64,000 bases of DNA from Algoriphagus winogradskyi (GCF_900182815.1 NZ_FXUA01000011.1:1-64000), one strand, 5' to 3'. Positions 26,015 through 35,106 are shown, numbered from the stretch's first letter. The notes: a model not told the origin generated them from the sequence alone. Translations and numbers: made by a program.

Positions 26015-26773
26015 CTAGTCTAAATATATATCTTCTGAATATTCAATTCGGCTAAAAAACAAGCCACATGCAGGTGCTGACTTTCCTGCCTTTTTTCGAT
26101 TTTTGGATTCTATGATATGATGCATTTCATCAGGTTCCATTTTCCCGAGTCCAATATCAACAAGCGTTCCTACAATTGCTCTTACCATTCCACGCAAAAA
26201 TCTGTTTGCAGTTATATGAAATTGCAATTCTCCGTCTTTTTGTTCCCAATTTGCCGATTTTATTTCACAGCGAAAATGTTTCACAGCTGTATGTACTTTA
26301 CTAAAACACTCAAAATCATTGTGCTGTAAGAGAATTTTTGCTGCTTCATTCATTCGGGTTATATCTGGATTGAAATAATGCCTCCAGACGTAATCTTCTA
26401 CAAACGGGCTTTTTTGTAAAATCATTCGATAAACATAAGATCTGCTTTTGGCACTGAAGCGCGCATGTGCATCAGCTTTGACTGCTCGGATCGAATTGAC
26501 TGAAATGTCTTTCGGCAGAATACCATTAATCGCTCGAATGAATTTTTCTTTATTAATTTCCTGATCCGTGTCAAAGTGGCAAACCTGCATGCTAGCATGC
26601 ACTCCGGTATCTGTGCGGCCTGAACCCATTACAGAAACTGTTTCTCTGAAATAAGTAGAAAGCCCTGTCTCCAATGCTTCTTGAACCGTAAATGCATTTT
26701 CTTGGATTTGCCAACCATGATAGCGCGTGCCTTTGTAGCTGATGTCCAGAAAATATCTTTTGCTCTCACTCAT
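26015..26773 (-). CDS. truA: tRNA pseudouridine synthase A
   Basis: 252 aa. It makes pseudouridine 38-40 in the tRNA anticodon arm. The catalytic Asp lies in GSGRTDTGVHA (about 51-61); RYFLDISYKGTRYHGWQIQ opens the protein and FLRGMVRAIVGTLVDIGLGK is the conserved C-terminal segment. It is followed at 6 nt by an ABC exporter starting with TTG. Confidence 0.96.
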   Translation of the reverse strand: MSESKRYFLDISYKGTRYHGWQIQENAFTVQEALETGLSTYFRETVSVMGSGRTDTGVHASMQVCHFDTDQEINKEKFIRAINGILPKDISVNSIRAVKADAHARFSAKSRSYVYRMILQKSPFVEDYVWRHYFNPDITRMNEAAKILLQHNDFECFSKVHTAVKHFRCEIKSANWEQKDGELQFHITANRFLRGMVRAIVGTLVDIGLGKMEPDEMHHIIESKNRKKAGKSAPACGLFFSRIEYSEDIYLD

Positions 26774-26874
26774 ACGGCTGCAAAGATACTATTCCCAATC
26801 AAATCAGCGCGAGAAACCTGCTTTCCTTGTTAATGAAGTCATAAGGCCTTTTCTTTGCCAAAAAAATAGAAAAA

Positions 26875-27351
26875 ATGATCCAGCGCGTACAATCAATATT
26901 CCTTTTCCTAGTGGCTGTGGCCATGGGATTGACTTTGGGCTTAGACCTTTGGGTACAGCAAGTAGCTGATTCAGGTGAAATATGGAAGCTCAACGCTTTG
27001 TTTATGATCCAAAATAGCTCTTCGGGAGAAATAGTCCAGTCCTCTTCCAATTGGTATATAGCAGCATTGGCTTCATTTGTTGGGCTTATGGCTATTATTT
27101 CGATCTTTCAATACAGAAATCACGGCAGGCAGATGATGATCAATATGGTTAATTCCCTGTTTATGGTTGGTTTGGTTGCGATTGTTTTCTTGACTACCAA
27201 TGGTATAAATAAGGAAATCGGAGCAGAGGATAATGGTTCATATCAAATTGGTTTTTGGGCAATTCTAGCAGCGATGGTATGTAACATGCTTGCCAATCGC
27301 TTTATTCGAAAAGACGTTGCTTTGCTAAAATCTGTGGATAGAATCAGATAA
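26875..27351 (+). CDS. DUF4293 membrane protein
   Basis: 158 aa with four hydrophobic segments (about 5-25, 60-80, 92-112, 128-146). It starts MIQRVQSIFLFLVAVAMG, the usual opening of DUF4293, a Bacteroidota-only membrane family of unknown role. It is divergent from truA and ends at a strong bidirectional terminator. Confidence 0.82.
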   Translation: MIQRVQSIFLFLVAVAMGLTLGLDLWVQQVADSGEIWKLNALFMIQNSSSGEIVQSSSNWYIAALASFVGLMAIISIFQYRNHGRQMMINMVNSLFMVGLVAIVFLTTNGINKEIGAEDNGSYQIGFWAILAAMVCNMLANRFIRKDVALLKSVDRIR

Positions 27352-27422
27352 AAGAGACGTTAGATTCATGAATCAAGACATAAGATTTTTGCGAGAAAAG
27401 GAATCTTATACCTATTTTAACC

Positions 27423-27451
27423 AAAAGAGCCAGCAAATCGCTGGCTCTTTT
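27423..27451. terminator. Bidirectional terminator
   Basis: Perfect 12-bp stem AAAAGAGCCAGC / GCTGGCTCTTTT, 5-nt loop. A second stem ACCTGCTT / AAGCAGGT (27461-27482) follows without a T run. They lie between the converging DUF4293 and beta-barrel genes. Confidence 0.88.
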
Positions 27452-27492
27452 GGTTTGATGACCTGCTTCTCCATAAGCAGGTTGTAAGTTTT

Positions 27493-28251
27493 TTACCAGA
27501 ATCTAATTCCCACAGTAGGATAGAAGGTTTTGAAATTCTCTGTGGCAATGACTCCGGCTTGGATGGAGATATATTTGCTTAATTTTCTGTTGTAGTAAGC
27601 CTGCATGGTAGTTCCAGTGAAAAGCTGGCTTTTGTTTTCATTGATCAAATAACCTACGCCGAATGTGTTTCTTCTTTGTTTTTCTGTGTTTCCAAATTCC
27701 CAAGCAAGTTCAGCATTTGCAAACCAATTGCTGTTGACTTTTACATTGTTTTCGATTCGTTCGGGAAAATAAATAGTGTTTGTAATGGAGCCACCGAGGG
27801 AGAAATTTCTCCAATTCAAATGAGCTCTGAACCCTACAACTGGAGTGAAGTCACCACCTGTGAAATCTAACCCTACAGGAAAAGTCATCTCCAGACTATC
27901 CACGTAAGGCACGTATTTTTTCTCAATTTGATATTTCACATTCTTCAAAGCAGTAGGCTGAAAGTTTTCTCCTATTCTGTAATAGAGCGTAGTAAATTCA
28001 GGATAGTCGGTCGCTTTGCGAAGCAAAGGTTCAAATTCTTCGGTTAGCTCTTCAGCAGTGTGTTCGGTTTTGTTGAAATATAGTACCAAGGCGCTTTCAT
28101 TTGGAAAGTCAAAAACCAAGGTGTCTGTGATAGGCCAATCCCGATCTAGCCATTCCTGTAGATTCTTAGAGAGACCGTTTTCAACTTCCTGGCCATAAGT
28201 TTGAAAAGCACATAGCAACGCCAGGAAAGGAACTAGTAGTAGTCGTTTCAT
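27493..28251 (-). CDS. Secreted protein with C-terminal barrel-like region
   Basis: 252 aa. Signal peptide MKRLLLVPFLALLCAFQTYG, an N-terminal acidic helical region (about 25-105) and a C-terminal part rich in alternating strands ending in TVGIRFW, as in outer-membrane proteins. A longer frame adds 26 residues that read through the end of the anti-sigma-like gene, so the ATG at 28251 is chosen. It is third in an operon behind the ECF sigma factor and its putative anti-sigma factor. Confidence 0.65.
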   Translation of the reverse strand: MKRLLLVPFLALLCAFQTYGQEVENGLSKNLQEWLDRDWPITDTLVFDFPNESALVLYFNKTEHTAEELTEEFEPLLRKATDYPEFTTLYYRIGENFQPTALKNVKYQIEKKYVPYVDSLEMTFPVGLDFTGGDFTPVVGFRAHLNWRNFSLGGSITNTIYFPERIENNVKVNSNWFANAELAWEFGNTEKQRRNTFGVGYLINENKSQLFTGTTMQAYYNRKLSKYISIQAGVIATENFKTFYPTVGIRFW

Positions 28252-28279
28252 AATTTTAATTTTAGAAATTTTTAAATGA

Positions 28280-28966
28280 TTACTGTTTGTGGAAATTAAT
28301 CTTAATCGAGTTTTTAGGTTGATTCGCAAGTCCTAATTGCTGGTTGGAAATATCCTCAGGAGAACTGGATCCAAACTTTGTCTGGAGTTTGATTTTTTCT
28401 TGCATACCCCAAGAAATTCGAACTTTATGAAGTGTTTGTGGAGCTTCAACTTCAGCCATTGGAGGAATAATCAGCTCCGTTACAAATGTGTTTTCAATAC
28501 TCAAGTCTGCTAAGTTTAGCTCTGGAGTCTCAATCGGAGTAATCGTTTCCCTTTGAGTTGAACTCTGTCTAGGTTTTGATAGTATTAGTCTTTCTGGTTT
28601 GCTCAACTCTGGTTTCAAGTTTTTAGATTCTGTTTCGGCTTCCGGGTTTGTATCAATAGTTTCGATTTCAGCAGAAGGCAAACTGACCTCGGTGATCAAT
28701 GGAGTTTCCGCCTCTTTTTCTCCCAATTCAAAATAAGCTATTCCAGAAAGAGCAAAAATTAATGCAATCGCCGCAGCTGCCATTCCATATTTCCAAAGTG
28801 GAATTATTGGAGTTTTTTGATCAAGTTCTTTTTCAATTGCCTCCCAAAGATCCGGTTTAGGCATTTTCACAGGAAGGTTTGGAATGTGCTCCTTCACCTG
28901 CGAATCAAAGTCTTTCCGCTGTTGAATTTTACTCCACAAGTCAGGTTTTGGGCTATATTCTTTCAT
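28280..28966 (-). CDS. Putative anti-sigma factor, single-pass membrane protein
   Basis: 228 aa. A cytoplasmic N-terminus of about 58 residues carries the duplicated motif PKPDLWSKIQ (6-15) and PKPDLWEAIE (36-45), then one membrane helix (about 60-78) and a polar, Glu/Thr/Pro-rich periplasmic part. Position (4-nt overlap with the sigma gene) and topology fit an anti-sigma factor; no zinc HxxxCxxC motif is present. The doubled motif may hold the sigma factor (inference). Confidence 0.65.
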   Translation of the reverse strand: MKEYSPKPDLWSKIQQRKDFDSQVKEHIPNLPVKMPKPDLWEAIEKELDQKTPIIPLWKYGMAAAAIALIFALSGIAYFELGEKEAETPLITEVSLPSAEIETIDTNPEAETESKNLKPELSKPERLILSKPRQSSTQRETITPIETPELNLADLSIENTFVTELIIPPMAEVEAPQTLHKVRISWGMQEKIKLQTKFGSSSPEDISNQQLGLANQPKNSIKINFHKQ

Positions 28967-29493
28967 GCCTGTAGTAGTTTAGTGATGCGCCTTTTCAGAA
29001 GCGTTTTCGCGTAGTTCAACTGAGATTTTGAAGTGTTTTCTGATATTCCCAGCATTGAAGAAGCTTCTCTATGTGAATACCCTTCTACTGCCAAAAGAAG
29101 AAATACGGCTTTCGCACCAGTTGGTAAACTTTCTATAGCTTGGTCGAGCATCTCAGCATCAAACCAGGAATCGAAATCATCACTTGAATCCATTTCTAAA
29201 TCTTCAATTGGTTCAAAATGAATTTTCTTTCTGCTCTGCAAAATCGCCTTGCGAATGGTGATCGTTTTCATCCAGGAAAGCAAAGCCTCTGGATGTTTCA
29301 AGGAATGGATTTTCTGGAAAATCTCTACATAGGAATCTTGTAAGACATCGTTAGCTTCATCTTCATCATTCACTATTCTATAGCAAGCTGAGTAAAGCAT
29401 CCCTTTGGTCAATTCAAAGAGCTGAAACTGCGCAGACCTTTCGCCTTTGAGGACGTTTTTGATCAGGTTTGTGTCTAGCTTTTGAAGATTCAT
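28963..29493 (-). CDS. ECF RNA polymerase sigma factor
   Basis: 176 aa. Region 2 spans about 22-90 (CYRIVNDEDEANDVLQDSYV) and region 4 about 118-172 (LPTGAKAVFLLLAVEGYSHR, then EASSMLGISENTSKSQLNYA). Region 3 is missing, as in ECF sigma factors. It overlaps the downstream membrane protein gene by ATGA, the usual sigma/anti-sigma arrangement. Confidence 0.92.
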   Translation of the reverse strand: MNLQKLDTNLIKNVLKGERSAQFQLFELTKGMLYSACYRIVNDEDEANDVLQDSYVEIFQKIHSLKHPEALLSWMKTITIRKAILQSRKKIHFEPIEDLEMDSSDDFDSWFDAEMLDQAIESLPTGAKAVFLLLAVEGYSHREASSMLGISENTSKSQLNYAKTLLKRRITKLLQA

Positions 29494-29653
29494 AGATTTG
29501 GCTTATACTTAAAAGAGTTACCTTAAAGGCAAAAGGTTGGAATGGAACTCAAAGTTTTTTTTCTGACTTATGGCATTTTACAAATTCTTTTCTCACTCAA
29601 GGAAATTATGGTAATTTCAAACTCTGCCTTTTGCAAGTATTAACAATCATTCT

Positions 29654-30754
29654 ATGAAACTCGAAACACTCGCTATACACGGAGGAAATATTGTCACGGA
29701 TTCTGAAAAACCGGTTATACAGCCTATTACGCTGAGCACTACATTCGTGCACCAACCTGATTCTATGATCTATGCAAGGGCAAATAATCCAAATCGCCAT
29801 GCTTTAGAAAAGCTCTTGGCAGGTCTGGAAAAAGGTGCAGATGCTGCAGCTTTTTCTTCAGGCAATGCGGCAGGAGTTGCAGTGTTCCAAGCCTTAGAGC
29901 CAGGTTCGCATGTTATCGCCCCTGATGATATGTATCATGGCTTAAAAAATGCTTTACTCTCTATTTTCAAGGGAGTTTTAGAGGCCACTTTCGTGGATAT
30001 GACGGATTTGGTGAAAGTTGAGCAAGCTTTCAAAGAAAACACAAAGTTGGTTTGGTTGGAAACGCCTTCCAATCCCTTGTTGAAGATTACAGATATAGCT
30101 GCAGTTGCAATTTTGGCTAAGGAAAAAGGAGCGATTTTGGCTTGCGATAACACCTTTGCTACCCCTGTTTTTCAAAACCCAATTGATTTTGGAGCAGATA
30201 TCGTGATGCATTCCAGTACCAAATATTTTGGAGGGCATTCAGATATTCTAGGGGGTGCTTTGATCACCAAAGAAATGGATGAGTTTTGGGAGAAAGTAAA
30301 AAATGTGCAGATCGGGGGAGGAGCAGTGCCATCGCCAATGGATTGCTATTACTTATGCAGAAGCATTAAAACCTTGCCTTATCGGATGAAAGGACATGCT
30401 GAACACGCTATCGTGTTGGCGAATTTCCTATCCACACACGAGAAAGTTGAAAAGGTTTATTACCCAGGATTGAAAACGCATCCCGGACATTTAATAGCAG
30501 CCAACCAGATGACAGGTTTTGGTGGAATTCTGTCTTTCCAGGTAAAAGGCAATGCTGAAGATGCAGATCAGGTGATTTCCAAGCTTAAGTATTTCACAAA
30601 CGCTACCAGTCTTGGAGGGGTTGAAAGTTTGATTGAGCGAAGAGCTGCTTCAGAAGGACCCGATACATTGACTCCTCAGAATTTAATCCGAGTGTCAGTA
30701 GGGTTAGAGCATTTATATGACTTGCTGGAAGATATGGAAGAAGCATTACACTAA
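29654..30754 (+). CDS. Trans-sulfuration PLP enzyme (cystathionine gamma-synthase/beta-lyase type)
   Basis: 366 aa. The Cys/Met metabolism PLP family is shown by HGG near the start, SGNAAGVAVFQAL, ETPSNPLLKITD and the PLP-lysine segment HSSTKYFGGHSDILGGA. Such enzymes act on cystathionine, O-acyl-homoserine or methionine; the exact reaction cannot be read. It is slightly shorter than typical (380-400 aa). It is monocistronic with a strong bidirectional terminator. Confidence 0.9.
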   Translation: MKLETLAIHGGNIVTDSEKPVIQPITLSTTFVHQPDSMIYARANNPNRHALEKLLAGLEKGADAAAFSSGNAAGVAVFQALEPGSHVIAPDDMYHGLKNALLSIFKGVLEATFVDMTDLVKVEQAFKENTKLVWLETPSNPLLKITDIAAVAILAKEKGAILACDNTFATPVFQNPIDFGADIVMHSSTKYFGGHSDILGGALITKEMDEFWEKVKNVQIGGGAVPSPMDCYYLCRSIKTLPYRMKGHAEHAIVLANFLSTHEKVEKVYYPGLKTHPGHLIAANQMTGFGGILSFQVKGNAEDADQVISKLKYFTNATSLGGVESLIERRAASEGPDTLTPQNLIRVSVGLEHLYDLLEDMEEALH

Positions 30755-30791
30755 AAAAAGGTCACTTCAAATATGGAAGTGACCTTTTTTT
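30755..30791. terminator. Bidirectional terminator
   Basis: GGTCACTTC (30760-30768) pairs with GAAGTGACC (30776-30784), flanked by A and T runs. It lies between converging genes. Confidence 0.93.
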
Positions 30792-30807
30792 GTGCTGTGC
30801 TATTATC

Positions 30808-31542
30808 TTAATTGTACCAATTCCTCAATCGAACATCTACACTTGGAGCGGCATCGTTAACCATGCTTTTGAATTTTTCCACGTCGCTTAATCCATTTGT
30901 TCCTCTGTAGTGATATGGGTATACAATTGTAGGTTTGAATTCAGAAACTGCGCTTGCAGCCTGATCAACATCCATAGTATAAGGCAAATTCATGCACACA
31001 AAGGCTACATCAATATTTTTTAGCGCTCTCATTTCCGGAATGTCTTCTGTGTCTCCGGAAATGTAAAATTGTTTTCCCCCAAGATGAACAATGTATCCGT
31101 TTCCACGGCCTTTCGTATGTGGAGCTTCAGTGCTTTCCGGCAAATTATACATTGGTAATGCCTCGACCTTAATTCCATTGACAGCTTTGGATTGATTGTT
31201 CCCCAAAACGATCACTTCTTTTCCCGTGCCTGCAGTAAGCTTGTCTGCTACAGCTTGTGGTGCAATGATGGTCGCGCCAGAAAGGTCTAGTCCATCAAGT
31301 GTTTCCTGATTGAGATGATCCCCATGAATGTCCGTGATCAGCACCAAAGTTGGTTTCTTCTGCCCTTCGAAAGCAGCCGCACCACCATACGGATCTACAT
31401 AAATTACTTGGTTATCATGCTCTAATACTAATGTGCCGTGTGTGATAGGATTGATCGTAACATCTCCTTTTTTGGCAGGAATCATGTCTTGCGAAAAAGC
31501 ACCAAAGGAGATGAATAGAAGGAATATGGTTAGATATTTCAT
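30808..31542 (-). CDS. Secreted metallo-beta-lactamase-fold hydrolase (UlaG-like)
   Basis: 244 aa. Signal peptide (MKYLTIFLLFISFGAFSQ), then an MBL fold of the UlaG-like type. The metal motif reads TDIHGDHL, with Asp where most members have the first His; later elements YISGDTEDIPEM and YPYHYRGTN are present. It probably acts in the periplasm; substrate unknown. Confidence 0.82.
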   Translation of the reverse strand: MKYLTIFLLFISFGAFSQDMIPAKKGDVTINPITHGTLVLEHDNQVIYVDPYGGAAAFEGQKKPTLVLITDIHGDHLNQETLDGLDLSGATIIAPQAVADKLTAGTGKEVIVLGNNQSKAVNGIKVEALPMYNLPESTEAPHTKGRGNGYIVHLGGKQFYISGDTEDIPEMRALKNIDVAFVCMNLPYTMDVDQAASAVSEFKPTIVYPYHYRGTNGLSDVEKFKSMVNDAAPSVDVRLRNWYN

Positions 31543-31611
31543 AGTAGTTTAAGATAGGCTTGTTGTCAAATAAAATAAAGAAAAGCTAGGGTAATAGTAG
31601 ATTCAGGAACA

Positions 31612-32058
31612 TTAGCCAAAGTATCCAACTCCTTTAGCCATTAAGCCAGCTAATAAAGGAATGATAAATAATAGCAGAAGTTCTAACCTGAGGAGCATAA
31701 AAATTGTTTTTGGGATTTGGACAAATTCATCTTGGTCACCTTTTCCATTTTTGATGAAAAACACCGTCGGATAAATCGACAAAATCCCAATAAAAGCGAA
31801 CAGGGTTATTTTGATGTGGAAGATGAAATTGTAAGAATAAAACTCGGTAGGTTTTCCATAACCACCCAGCCAAAGCGTAAGTCCAACAGCCAAAAGGATC
31901 AATGCACCCATTCCATAAACTCCATCGATGGTAGCGATTCTTTTGATTTCCTTTCGTGTCAGTTCCTTCTTAAGTAAAAGATGCTCCGAAACCAATGAGC
32001 CGACAATTGCAAAAATGCTGATAAAATGAAGGTAGCGGAGGAGGATTTCTGGGGTCAT
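31612..32058 (-). CDS. DUF2214 membrane protein
   Basis: 148 aa with four hydrophobic segments (about 8-24, 48-66, 80-100, 120-142). LLRYLHFISIFAIVGSLVSE matches the start of DUF2214, a small membrane family of unknown function. It lies just outside the left REP unit of the RAYT locus. Confidence 0.75.
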   Translation of the reverse strand: MTPEILLRYLHFISIFAIVGSLVSEHLLLKKELTRKEIKRIATIDGVYGMGALILLAVGLTLWLGGYGKPTEFYSYNFIFHIKITLFAFIGILSIYPTVFFIKNGKGDQDEFVQIPKTIFMLLRLELLLLFIIPLLAGLMAKGVGYFG

Positions 32059-32077
32059 GGATATTGGGTTGTTTAGA

Positions 32078-32327
32078 GCCGTACATTAAGGCACGGCAGG
32101 ATTCACGGTTATTCATCATTTGACCCATAATATGTCCCTAAAGGGGCTATCGATATGGAAGAGATGAGGGAATTGCATTCAAAATAAATTCAGGTTCGAG
32201 TTGACTAGATTAAAGACTTATTTGTCAAGAATTAAAATTATTTCAATTTTCCATTTGCCCCATTAGGGGCAAGCTATGGGTAGAAAAAATAGCTGATGAG
32301 TTATTCTGCTGTGCCTTTAGGTACAGC
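32078..32327 (+). repeat. REP unit 1 of the RAYT locus (250 bp)
   Basis: Bounded by palindrome GCCGTACATTAAGGCACGGC (32078-32097) and its inverted partner GCTGTGCCTTTAGGTACAGC (32308-32327). Two more palindromes lie inside: GTCCCTAAAGGGGC (32134-32147) and TTGCCCCATTAGGGGCAA (32255-32272, perfect 7-bp stem). The same four elements in the same order occur in unit 2, with clear but diverged sequence between them. The transposase stop codon lies 2-4 nt beyond the right palindrome. Confidence 0.85.
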
Positions 32328-32328
32328 G

Positions 32329-32793
32329 CTATTCTTCAATTGGTTTGAATATATATCTTTTGTCATAATCGATCTTATGGATTCTAAGAAGTTCCTCATA
32401 TTCGTCTAAAAAGGACTGTTTTTTATGATGCATTTCTTGATTTTGTATATAACGGATAACCCTTGGAACTTGATCCCTACTGTATGAAAATGCTCCATAA
32501 CCTGCCTGCCAATTAAATTTCCCATTTACAAATCCGCGAGTATTAATCCATTTTGAAGAATCTTCTTTAAGTTCTTTCATTAAATCTGAAAGAGCTTGGG
32601 TTGGCCGAAACCCCATCATTAAATGAATATGATCGGGCATCCCGTTTATTTGCAAAACCTTATGATCATATTTTGCGGCAATTGAAGATAGATATTTGTA
32701 TAGTTCATCCTTCCAGGATGGATGAACCAAGGAAATCCTGTTTTGCACAGCAAATACTGCTTGAATGTGAATTTGTGTATAGGTGTTTGCCAT
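32329..32793 (-). CDS. REP-associated tyrosine transposase (IS200/IS605 TnpA-like)
   Basis: 154 aa, Y1 transposase fold. The His-hydrophobic-His metal motif is HIH at residues 55-57 (MPDHIHLMMG) and the likely nucleophile is Y115 in RVIRYIQNQEMHH. The start at 32793 gives the usual MANTYTQIHIQAVFAVQ opening; a longer frame would run into the REP palindrome. It is flanked on both sides by palindrome-rich 250-bp units rather than by simple IS200 ends, which marks a RAYT. Proteins of this class cut single-stranded REP hairpins. The gene is intact, so it may still be active. Confidence 0.92.
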   Translation of the reverse strand: MANTYTQIHIQAVFAVQNRISLVHPSWKDELYKYLSSIAAKYDHKVLQINGMPDHIHLMMGFRPTQALSDLMKELKEDSSKWINTRGFVNGKFNWQAGYGAFSYSRDQVPRVIRYIQNQEMHHKKQSFLDEYEELLRIHKIDYDKRYIFKPIEE

Positions 32794-32809
32794 GACGGAA
32801 AATATTAGC

Positions 32810-33056
32810 GCCGTACCTAAAGGCACGGCAGGATTCACGGTTATTAGTCATTTTACCCATAGTTTGTCCCTAACGGGACTGCCTAAATGGAATAAAGGCA
32901 ACTACTATTAAAATGGATTTAGGTTCGCAATGATTTGATTAATAACCTTTTTTATCGCGTTATAAAGCTGTTTCAATTTCAGAATTGCCCATTAAGAGCT
33001 AACTAAGGCTAGAAAACATAGCTGATGAGTTATTCTGCTGTGCCTTTAGGTACAGC
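32810..33056 (+). repeat. REP unit 2 of the RAYT locus (247 bp)
   Basis: Bounded by GCCGTACCTAAAGGCACGGC (32810-32829) and GCTGTGCCTTTAGGTACAGC (33037-33056), which are inverted copies of each other with 18/20 matches. GTCCCTAACGGGAC (32866-32879) is a perfect inner palindrome; the fourth element, at about 32983-33002, is decayed compared with unit 1. The right boundary 20-mer is identical to that of unit 1. The stretch 32794-33129 contains no gene. Confidence 0.85.
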
Positions 33057-33129
33057 GCTATAAATTTAATTTGAGATTGCTTATTCCTTTTAGCTATTAT
33101 CAAATTTCAAATTTCATCATTTTAAATTC

Positions 33130-34668
33130 TCACCCCGCCCAGCCTTCTCTATCCAGACTTCTATACTGTATCGCTTCGGCCAGATGCTCGACTTTGATTT
33201 CCTCAGATCCTGAGATATCAGCAATGGTTCTGGCTACTTTCAGAATTCGATCGTAAGCTCTGGCTGATAATCCCAGTCGCTCCATAGCGGTTTTCAAAAG
33301 CATCTTGCCAGCTTCATTGATCTGGCAGATTTGTTTTGTGAGATGCGAAGGCATCATGGCATTACAGAAAACCTCAGGATTTCCTTTAAATCGTTCCTTT
33401 TGCTTTTCTCGGCCCTTGATCACTCGCTCCCTTATTTCCTTGCTGGATTCTGTTTTCCTGGTGGAGGTCATCTCGTCAAATTTGACAGGAGTCACTTCTA
33501 CATGGAGATCAATGCGATCTAACAGCGGGCCTGACACTTTATTCAAATAGCGTTGGACTATGCCTGGTCCGCAAACACATTCTTTTTCGGGATGATTGTA
33601 ATATCCGCATGGGCATGGATTCATGCTGGCGATGAGCATAAAGTTGGCAGGAAAATCCACCGATACTTTTGCTCTGGAAATGGTAACTCGGCGTTCTTCC
33701 AGCGGTTGACGCATGACCTCCAGTACAGTACGCTTGAACTCTGGCAATTCATCCAAAAACAATACTCCATTATGCGCTAAGGATATTTCGCCTGGCTGGG
33801 GATTGCCTCCCCCGCCAACGAGCGCAACATCGCTGATGGTGTGGTGCGGAGATCGAAAAGGGCGATTGGCAAGCAGAGAACCATTTCTGCCCAGCTTTCC
33901 AGCTACGGAATGAATCTTGGTCGTTTCCAAAGCTTCTACCAAAGTCAGCGGTGGGAGAATCGAAGGAAGACGTTTGGCAAGCATGGTTTTACCTGCGCCA
34001 GGAGGGCCAATCATAATTACATTATGTCCGCCTGCAGCTGCGATTTCCATTGCCCGCTTGATATTTTCCTGACCTTGCACATCCGCAAAGTCAAACTCAA
34101 TATCATCCAGTGAATGATAAAAAATCTCTCTGGTATCCGTCACCAAAGGTTCAATTTCCAGTTCCCCCATCAGAAAATCCGTGGCTTGCTGCATTGTTTC
34201 TACCCCTATAATATCCAAGCTATTGACTATCGATGCTTCTTTGGCATTTTCTACTGGGAGAATAAAACCCTTGAATCCCTTCTTTCTGGCTTCGATAGCA
34301 ATGGGTAGTACTCCCTTGATCGGCCGGAGATTTCCGTCTAATGAAAGCTCACCCATAATCACATAATCTCCCAAAGTTGGAAATTCCACCTGCTCTGATG
34401 CTTGCAAAATTCCCATGGCAATCGGCAGATCATAAGCCGATCCTTCCTTCCTGACATCGGCGGGAGCGAGGTTGATTACCACTTTTTGCCTGGGCATTCT
34501 ATACCCGAAATATTTTAAGGCACTTTCTACCCGCTGCTGGGATTCCTTCACAGCGGAGTCGGGAAGTCCGACCATAAAGAAACTGGTTCCTTGTCCCACA
34601 TTCACCTCTATGGTGATGATGTTTGCATCTACGCCTGATACTGCGCTTCCAAAAGTTTTAGCTACCAT
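33130..34668 (-). CDS. YifB/ComM family Mg chelatase-like AAA ATPase
   Basis: 512 aa. An N-terminal Lon-protease-like fold (about 1-170) is followed by a magnesium chelatase-type AAA+ domain with Walker A IGPPGAGKTMLAKRLP and Walker B VLFLDELPEF. NPCPCGYYNHPEKECVC is the cysteine-rich loop of the family. The C-terminal helical domain is complete (SARAYDRILKVARTIADI). In naturally competent bacteria the orthologue ComM is a helicase promoting branch migration during DNA integration. Confidence 0.93.
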   Translation of the reverse strand: MVAKTFGSAVSGVDANIITIEVNVGQGTSFFMVGLPDSAVKESQQRVESALKYFGYRMPRQKVVINLAPADVRKEGSAYDLPIAMGILQASEQVEFPTLGDYVIMGELSLDGNLRPIKGVLPIAIEARKKGFKGFILPVENAKEASIVNSLDIIGVETMQQATDFLMGELEIEPLVTDTREIFYHSLDDIEFDFADVQGQENIKRAMEIAAAGGHNVIMIGPPGAGKTMLAKRLPSILPPLTLVEALETTKIHSVAGKLGRNGSLLANRPFRSPHHTISDVALVGGGGNPQPGEISLAHNGVLFLDELPEFKRTVLEVMRQPLEERRVTISRAKVSVDFPANFMLIASMNPCPCGYYNHPEKECVCGPGIVQRYLNKVSGPLLDRIDLHVEVTPVKFDEMTSTRKTESSKEIRERVIKGREKQKERFKGNPEVFCNAMMPSHLTKQICQINEAGKMLLKTAMERLGLSARAYDRILKVARTIADISGSEEIKVEHLAEAIQYRSLDREGWAG

Positions 34669-34680
34669 AACATAAAAATA

Positions 34681-34704
34681 TAAAAAGGAGACCTGTTGGT
34701 CTCC
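34681..34704 (-). terminator. Terminator of the small membrane protein gene
   Basis: Perfect 7-bp stem GGAGACC / GGTCTCC (34687-34704), 4-nt loop; minus strand continues TTTTTA. Confidence 0.75.
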
Positions 34705-34740
34705 TCAATATACTAGTTTGATAAAATTAATATTTCACTT

Positions 34741-35106
34741 TTAGGTAATATTTTGTCTAGGTGGAATGTTACTTTGGTCAGTTTCCGGAGATGGAGTAGT
34801 TGGCCGAGGACTTGGTCTAGTCGGAGCAACGGGGTGTTCGAAGTCGTAAATTTTGGCTTTTAATGCGTGAGTCTCACTTTCCATTTTTTTGATTTGGGAA
34901 GAAAGACTGCTGTAGGCAGCATAGCTACTGCCCCAAGCGGCAAGAAAAATAATCAAGCCAATTAAAGTAATCGTCACCATGGAATCTGACGTGATTTCTT
35001 CCATCCCAAAGACTCCGCCAAGCGTGTCAAAGGCAATGAAGAAAATAAGAAAAGCACCAAAATAGACCAAAAGGGCTATTTGAAGGATTTGGTGAAGTTT
35101 TTTCAT
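34741..35106 (-). CDS. Small membrane protein with coiled coil and Pro-rich tail
   Basis: 121 aa. Two hydrophobic segments (about 8-28 and 45-63) are followed by a short coiled coil (about 68-92, SLSSQIKKMESETHALKAKI) and a tail APTRPSPRPTTPSPETD. No family recognised. It lies between an ABC exporter and yifB with clear gaps on both sides, so it is probably its own unit. Confidence 0.6.
   Translation of the reverse strand: MKKLHQILQIALLVYFGAFLIFFIAFDTLGGVFGMEEITSDSMVTITLIGLIIFLAAWGSSYAAYSSLSSQIKKMESETHALKAKIYDFEHPVAPTRPSPRPTTPSPETDQSNIPPRQNIT

Noticed and set aside
29494..29653. Possible SAM riboswitch before the trans-sulfuration gene
   Set aside because: No paired helices matching SAM-I or SAM-II cores could be traced by eye.
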